A stretch of 18,315 nt of DNA from Bacteriovoracaceae bacterium UBA2428 (GTDB taxonomy: Bacteria > Bdellovibrionota > UBA2428), in assembly GCA_002343545.1 (NCBI GenBank), contig DDRA01000043.1:47824-66138 (forward strand). Reading direction: 5' to 3'. Made by a program: the position numbers and the translations under genes. Positions within the stretch are counted from its first letter, which is position 1. Each line of letters starts with the position of its first letter. The notes beneath the pieces are model-generated. The model was not told the DNA's origin, did no database searches, and saw only the letters and a program-made list of their open reading frames with translations. This document shows, in pieces, positions 15,290-18,315 of this stretch.

Positions 15290-16200
15290 ACTTTTTCCCG
15301 CTGGGGTTTGCCGAGGAGGCCCCAGGGGCGCGTCGTCAGCATGAGGATGAGGATGCCGAAGGCGATGGCGTCACGGTAGGAGCTTTGGCCGTAACCGACG
15401 ACGAGGGACTCGCAGACGCCGAGGGCGAGCGCGCCGAGAACGGCGCCCGGAATGACGCCGATGCCGCCGAGCACCGCCGCCGTGAAGGCTTTGAGGCCGG
15501 CGAGCTGACCCATGTAGGGCTCGACGTTGTTGAAGTACATTCCGACGAGGATGCCGGCGATGCCGGCGAGGCTCGCGCCCAAGAAGAACGTGAAGGCGAT
15601 GACGCGGTCGATGGGAACGCCCATGAGACGGCTCGCGTCGAAATCGAAGGAGAGCGCTCGCATGGCGCGGCCCATCTTCGTCTTGAGGACGATGTAGCTG
15701 AGCGCGCTCATGAGCACGAGCATCACGAGGAAGATGACGATCTGAGTCTGTTGGACGATGACGCCTTCGAGGGAAGGGAACCACTCGCCAAGGTCATAGA
15801 CCGTGTTCTCGAAGAGCTGGGGGAAAGAGCGGGGTTGCGCGCCGAAGACGACGCGAAACCCTTCCATGAGGACGATCGAAACGCCGAGCGCCGTGATGAG
15901 CGGCGCGATGCGGTTCTTGTTGCGGAGCGGACGGTAGGCGAGCCGTTCGACGAGCATGGCCAGGGCGCCGCACGCCACGAGGACGGCGAGCACGCCGAGC
16001 GCCGGGTGCAAACCCAGCGTCCCGATCGCAAGGACGCCGAAGATGCCGCCGGCCATGTAGAACTCGCCGTGGGCGAAGTTGATGAGTTTCAGGATCCCGT
16101 AAACCATCGTGTAGCCCAACGCGATGAGGGCATAGATGGAGCCCAAGGCGAGCCCGTTAATTAAGTACTGCAGCAACTCGCCCGGATCGATGGAACTCAT
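15286..16200 (-). CDS. livH: Branched-chain amino acid ABC transporter permease LivH
   Basis: This is the partner permease to LivM, 304 residues with about eight transmembrane helices. Family signatures are NGLALGSIYALIALGYTMVY (15-34), INFAHGE (40-46), APLITALGVS (99-108), the coupling loop GRAMRALSFDFDASRLMG (177-194), AAVLGGIGVIPGAVLGA (241-257) and the terminal RPWGLLG (291-297). The ATG at 16200 lies 18 bp after the binding-protein stop and has only a weak GGAC nearby. The next ATG is not near a better ribosome site, and the start fits the family. Confidence 0.94.
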   Translation of the reverse strand: MSSIDPGELLQYLINGLALGSIYALIALGYTMVYGILKLINFAHGEFYMAGGIFGVLAIGTLGLHPALGVLAVLVACGALAMLVERLAYRPLRNKNRIAPLITALGVSIVLMEGFRVVFGAQPRSFPQLFENTVYDLGEWFPSLEGVIVQQTQIVIFLVMLVLMSALSYIVLKTKMGRAMRALSFDFDASRLMGVPIDRVIAFTFFLGASLAGIAGILVGMYFNNVEPYMGQLAGLKAFTAAVLGGIGVIPGAVLGALALGVCESLVVGYGQSSYRDAIAFGILILMLTTRPWGLLGKPQREKV

Positions 16201-16218
16201 GTCAGTCCGAATCGCGGA

Positions 16219-17385
16219 TTAGGGATTCACGCGGGTCTTGAACGTCGCGCGATCTTTCTGCGTTTCGAGGATGACGAGCGGCTTGTTCGCGTTGCGTTTC
16301 GCGTCGAGCGTGATGACGCCCGTGACGCCTTTGAAGCCCTTCGTCGAGTTGATGGCCTTCATGAGGGCGGTGCGTTCGACCTTGCCGGCGCGCTTGGCGG
16401 CATCGATGACGACGCGAATCGAGTCGTAACCGAGGGCGGCCATGCCGGGGGCGTCCTTGCCGTACTTCGCGCGGTAGCGTTTGACGAAGTCCTGGACGGC
16501 CGGGTCGGTGTCCTCGTGCGAGAAGTGATCCGAGAAGTAGTGACCGACGATCGCCTTTTCGCCGGCCAGCGTGAAGAGCTGCGGGGCGCTCCAGCCGTCG
16601 CCGCCGAGGAACTTGGCGGTGATGCCGAAGGTGTGGGCCTGGCGAATCATGTTGCCGATTTCGGTGTAGTAGCCGGGGGCGAAGACGACGTCGGGTTTCT
16701 TGCGCTTGATCTTCGTGAGGAGCGAAGAGAAGTCGCGGTCTTTTTGCACGTAAAAGATCTCGCCGTCGTTATCGATTTTGCCGCCGTTCTTCGTGAAGAC
16801 CTCTCGGAAGGCCGCCGAAAGGCCCTTCGAGTACTCGCTCGACGAGTCGATCACGAGGACCGCCGTCTTCGCGCCGAGACCGCCTTCGGCCTTGGGCTTG
16901 AGCGCGAACTTGGCCATCGCCGAGCCTTGGAAATCGTCGATGAAGCAGATGCGCGAGACGTACTCGCCCACGTCCGTAACCTTGACGTTTGTCGAGGTCG
17001 GGCTCATGAGCGGGACCTTGGCGGCCTGCGCGATGGGCGCCGCGGCATTCGTGTTGCTCGAAGCGACGGTTCCCACGACGACGTCGACTTTGTCGACGTT
17101 GATGAGTTTCTTCACGGCGTTCGCGGAATCGGTCGGGTTGGATTTTTCGTCCTGCGTAAAGAGTTCGATTTTGAAGTCTTTACCGGCGTTGATTTCTTCG
17201 ACGGCCATTTTGACGCCGGACATCGTTTCGTCACCGAAGGACGACTGGTCTCCCGACATCGGGAGGAAGACGCCGATCTTAATATTTTGCGCCGCAGTGG
17301 CGCTGAGGGCCACACCGCTTACGAGAGCAAGTGTCGCGAGGCGGCGAAGCATTCCGTGGGAAAAACTCAATTTTGTCGACGTCAT
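16219..17385 (-). CDS. livK: Branched-chain amino acid ABC transporter periplasmic binding protein
   Basis: This periplasmic type I solute-binding protein (Peripla_BP_6, LivJ/LivK type) delivers substrate to LivHM. From the ATG at 17385 it is 388 residues: a long n-region, signal core LATLALVSGVALSA, cleavage near ATAA|Q (residues 30-33), then IKIGVFLPMSGDQSSFGDE and the two-lobed domain. The starts are ambiguous. GTG at 17397 adds four residues, and ATG at 17352 (MLRRLATL) would give a more compact signal peptide. None has a real Shine-Dalgarno; I chose 17385 because it fits the candidate promoter. Ligand may be Leu/Ile/Val, or another amino acid or small amide, since this family varies. It is the first gene of the liv operon and divergent from a small gene. 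Confidence 0.9.
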   Translation of the reverse strand: MTSTKLSFSHGMLRRLATLALVSGVALSATAAQNIKIGVFLPMSGDQSSFGDETMSGVKMAVEEINAGKDFKIELFTQDEKSNPTDSANAVKKLINVDKVDVVVGTVASSNTNAAAPIAQAAKVPLMSPTSTNVKVTDVGEYVSRICFIDDFQGSAMAKFALKPKAEGGLGAKTAVLVIDSSSEYSKGLSAAFREVFTKNGGKIDNDGEIFYVQKDRDFSSLLTKIKRKKPDVVFAPGYYTEIGNMIRQAHTFGITAKFLGGDGWSAPQLFTLAGEKAIVGHYFSDHFSHEDTDPAVQDFVKRYRAKYGKDAPGMAALGYDSIRVVIDAAKRAGKVERTALMKAINSTKGFKGVTGVITLDAKRNANKPLVILETQKDRATFKTRVNP

Positions 17386-17393
17386 GGCCGAAG

Positions 17394-17422
17394 ACACTAG
17401 GACAAACTGGGAGGGCCTTCAA
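17394..17422 (-). promoter_or_regulatory. livK: Candidate promoter of the liv operon
   Basis: On the minus strand, TTGAAG (17422-17417) and TAGTGT (17399-17394) are spaced by 17 bp. The -35 matches four of six consensus bases and the -10 three of six. The -10 ends 8 bases before the ATG at 17385, so the mRNA would have almost no leader. The -35 overlaps the first base of the divergent small gene's start codon. Confidence 0.3.
17409..17415 (+). promoter_or_regulatory. Strong ribosome binding site of the small gene at 17422
   Basis: The sequence GGGAGGG ends 6 nt before the ATG at 17422. It is among the best Shine-Dalgarno matches in the window and is the main evidence that the short frame is a gene. 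Confidence 0.6.
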
Positions 17423-17643
17423 TGGCGGGTTCAGGAGAAGCGGACGGAAAAAATTCATTGGTGGGCGAGTTCTTGCTCTCGCTCGCGCGGGCACCGGAGC
17501 CGGTCCAAGAGGCCGTGGTGCTTCTGGGTCTTAAGCAAATGTTGCCCTACGCGAACAGTCTCATTCATCCCTATCCGATGCTGAGCCACATGCTGACGAT
17601 CCTGCAGAAGAACTCCGATCGCAGCAAAGCCAGCGGCGAGTGA
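17422..17643 (+). CDS. Small (73-residue) protein of unknown function
   Basis: I do not recognise a family. The sequence has a polar N-terminus (MAGSGEADGKNS), a helical amphipathic middle (LVGEFLLSLARAPEPVQEAVVLLGLKQ would span 13-39, with a Pro break), then LPYANSLIHPYPMLSHMLTIL and a charged tail (KNSDRSKASGE). It is not hydrophobic enough to be clearly membrane-inserted and has no signal peptide or cysteine. The start follows GGGAGGG at ideal spacing. It is divergent from the liv binding-protein gene with only 36 bp between starts, and convergent with the SGNH hydrolase gene across a strong hairpin. A small regulatory or binding protein is conceivable but not shown. Confidence 0.65.
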   Translation: MAGSGEADGKNSLVGEFLLSLARAPEPVQEAVVLLGLKQMLPYANSLIHPYPMLSHMLTILQKNSDRSKASGE

Positions 17644-17667
17644 CAGAAGTTTTAAGCGCGTGAACGC

Positions 17668-17692
17668 GACGCCGAGACCGAGTCTCGGCGTC
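17668..17692. terminator. Perfect 11-bp hairpin between convergent genes, probable bidirectional terminator
   Basis: GACGCCGAGAC (17668-17678) and GTCTCGGCGTC (17682-17692) are perfect inverted repeats around a CGA loop. The hairpin lies 24 bp after the small gene's stop and overlaps two bases of the hydrolase stop codon. Neither side has a proper T-run, so it is not a textbook intrinsic terminator; it may act as an mRNA end barrier or with Rho. Confidence 0.5.
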
Positions 17693-18315
17693 AGCCCGCG
17701 GCCTTGCGAAGCTTCGGCTTGAGAAAGTCCGCGATACGGCGGGCCACGATCTTCTGCCCCTTTTCGTTCGGGTGGATGCGATCGCTCAGATTCAAGGCGT
17801 CTTCCATCGCGACGCCTTCCAAGAGGAAGGGGAGAAAATCGGCGCCTTTCGCCTTCGCGACGCGCGGATAGAGTTCCTCGAATCCCTTGCGATAGGCTTC
17901 CGGAAAATTCGAGGGAAGCCGAATGCCGATGACGACCGTCTTCAGGCCGGCCTTCCGGAACTTCTCGATCATCTGACTCAGGTTCGACTCGAGATCGGCG
18001 AGCGGCAGGCGGCGCAGGCCGTCGTTCGCGCCGAGGCAGATCAGAACCATGTCGTAGCGGCCGTTCTTGAGGCTCCAGTCCACGCGCCGCAAAGCCTGCG
18101 CGCTCGTGTCGCCGCTGACGCCCGCGTTCGTGACCTTGGCCGGGACGCCTTCCTGGTTCAACATGCTTTCGAGCTGGGCGGGATAGGCTTGGCTCGTCGG
18201 CAGGGGGTAACCCGCCCTGAGGCTGTCTCCGAAGGCGAGGACCTTCGTCGTTGCGGGCGCCCCGGCACACACAGCATGCTCGTTTCCCGGAACGAGGCGC
18301 GACACAGGACGAGCG
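17691..18315 (-). CDS. SGNH/GDSL-family hydrolase (arylesterase/TesA-like), 5' end uncertain
   Basis: This is an esterase or lysophospholipase of the SGNH superfamily. Counted from the GTG at 18305, block I is LAFGDSLRAGY with Ser28, block II NAGVSGDTS (Gly65 region), block III GAND (92-95, Asn94), and block V DRIHPN with Asp175 and His178. All four oxyanion and triad blocks are present, so it should be active. The closest type is TesA/arylesterase, by length (about 200) and motif spelling. The frame stays open to the right edge, so the start may lie outside the window. Neither GTG 18305 nor the internal GTG in HAVCAG has a good Shine-Dalgarno. Residues before ATTKVLAFGDS look like the remnant of a signal or linker, and whether it is periplasmic cannot be decided. 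Confidence 0.87.
   Translation of the reverse strand, partial: ARPVSRLVPGNEHAVCAGAPATTKVLAFGDSLRAGYPLPTSQAYPAQLESMLNQEGVPAKVTNAGVSGDTSAQALRRVDWSLKNGRYDMVLICLGANDGLRRLPLADLESNLSQMIEKFRKAGLKTVVIGIRLPSNFPEAYRKGFEELYPRVAKAKGADFLPFLLEGVAMEDALNLSDRIHPNEKGQKIVARRIADFLKPKLRKAAG

Noticed and set aside
1..18315. CRISPR arrays, insertion sequences, phage or integrase genes, tRNA or rRNA genes
   Set aside because: No direct-repeat array, transposase motif or tRNA-like cloverleaf was seen by eye; coding density is near complete.

Overview
The window is a G+C-rich, densely coded bacterial chromosome segment. Adjacent pilB-pilT ATPase genes, an EtfBA pair, a complete branched-chain amino acid (LIV) ABC transporter operon and several exported proteases fit a Gram-negative, gliding or predatory-type bacterium. 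I infer Bdellovibrionota, or another former deltaproteobacterium such as Myxococcota, from gene content only. No rRNA, tRNA, CRISPR array, insertion sequence or phage gene was seen. No gene-free stretch exceeds 300 bases. The longest gaps are 141 bp at 11260-11400 and 104 bp at 2431-2534.

Layout. Positions 1-2430 (minus) hold the type IV pilus motor pair: pilB (extension ATPase), overlapped by one base by pilT (retraction ATPase), which runs off the left edge. Positions 2535-4578 (plus) hold etfB-etfA, the electron transfer flavoprotein, followed by a small two-helix membrane protein. Positions 4624-11259 (minus) form a run transcribed right to left: a large lipoprotein subtilase resembling tripeptidyl peptidase II, then rsmD, a prepilin-like protein, coaD and a class I aminotransferase. 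Protease-rsmD and coaD-aminotransferase each share ATGA stop/start overlaps. Positions 11401-11919 (plus) and 11926-12795 (minus) are two convergent genes for exported proteins. One is a seven-cysteine protein of unknown function; the other is a possible caspase-like (clan CD) cysteine peptidase.

Positions 12845-17385 (minus) are the LIV operon in classical order: binding protein, LivH, LivM, LivG, LivF. Positions 17422-17643 (plus) encode a 73-residue unknown protein with a very strong ribosome binding site, divergent from the binding-protein gene. It ends at a perfect 11-bp hairpin that also closes a convergent SGNH/GDSL hydrolase gene (17691 to the right edge).

Functionally, the LIV transporter would import branched-chain amino acids, which are degraded through acyl-CoA dehydrogenases that pass electrons to EtfAB. 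The exported peptidases at 7990-12795 could supply peptides and amino acids. This link is inference from content. The least ordinary parts are the TPPII-like lipoprotein with EF-hand-like loops inserted in its catalytic domain, the caspase-like secreted protein beside it, and a lower-G+C prepilin gene between rsmD and coaD. All G+C figures are hand counts of sample lines; no database search was possible.
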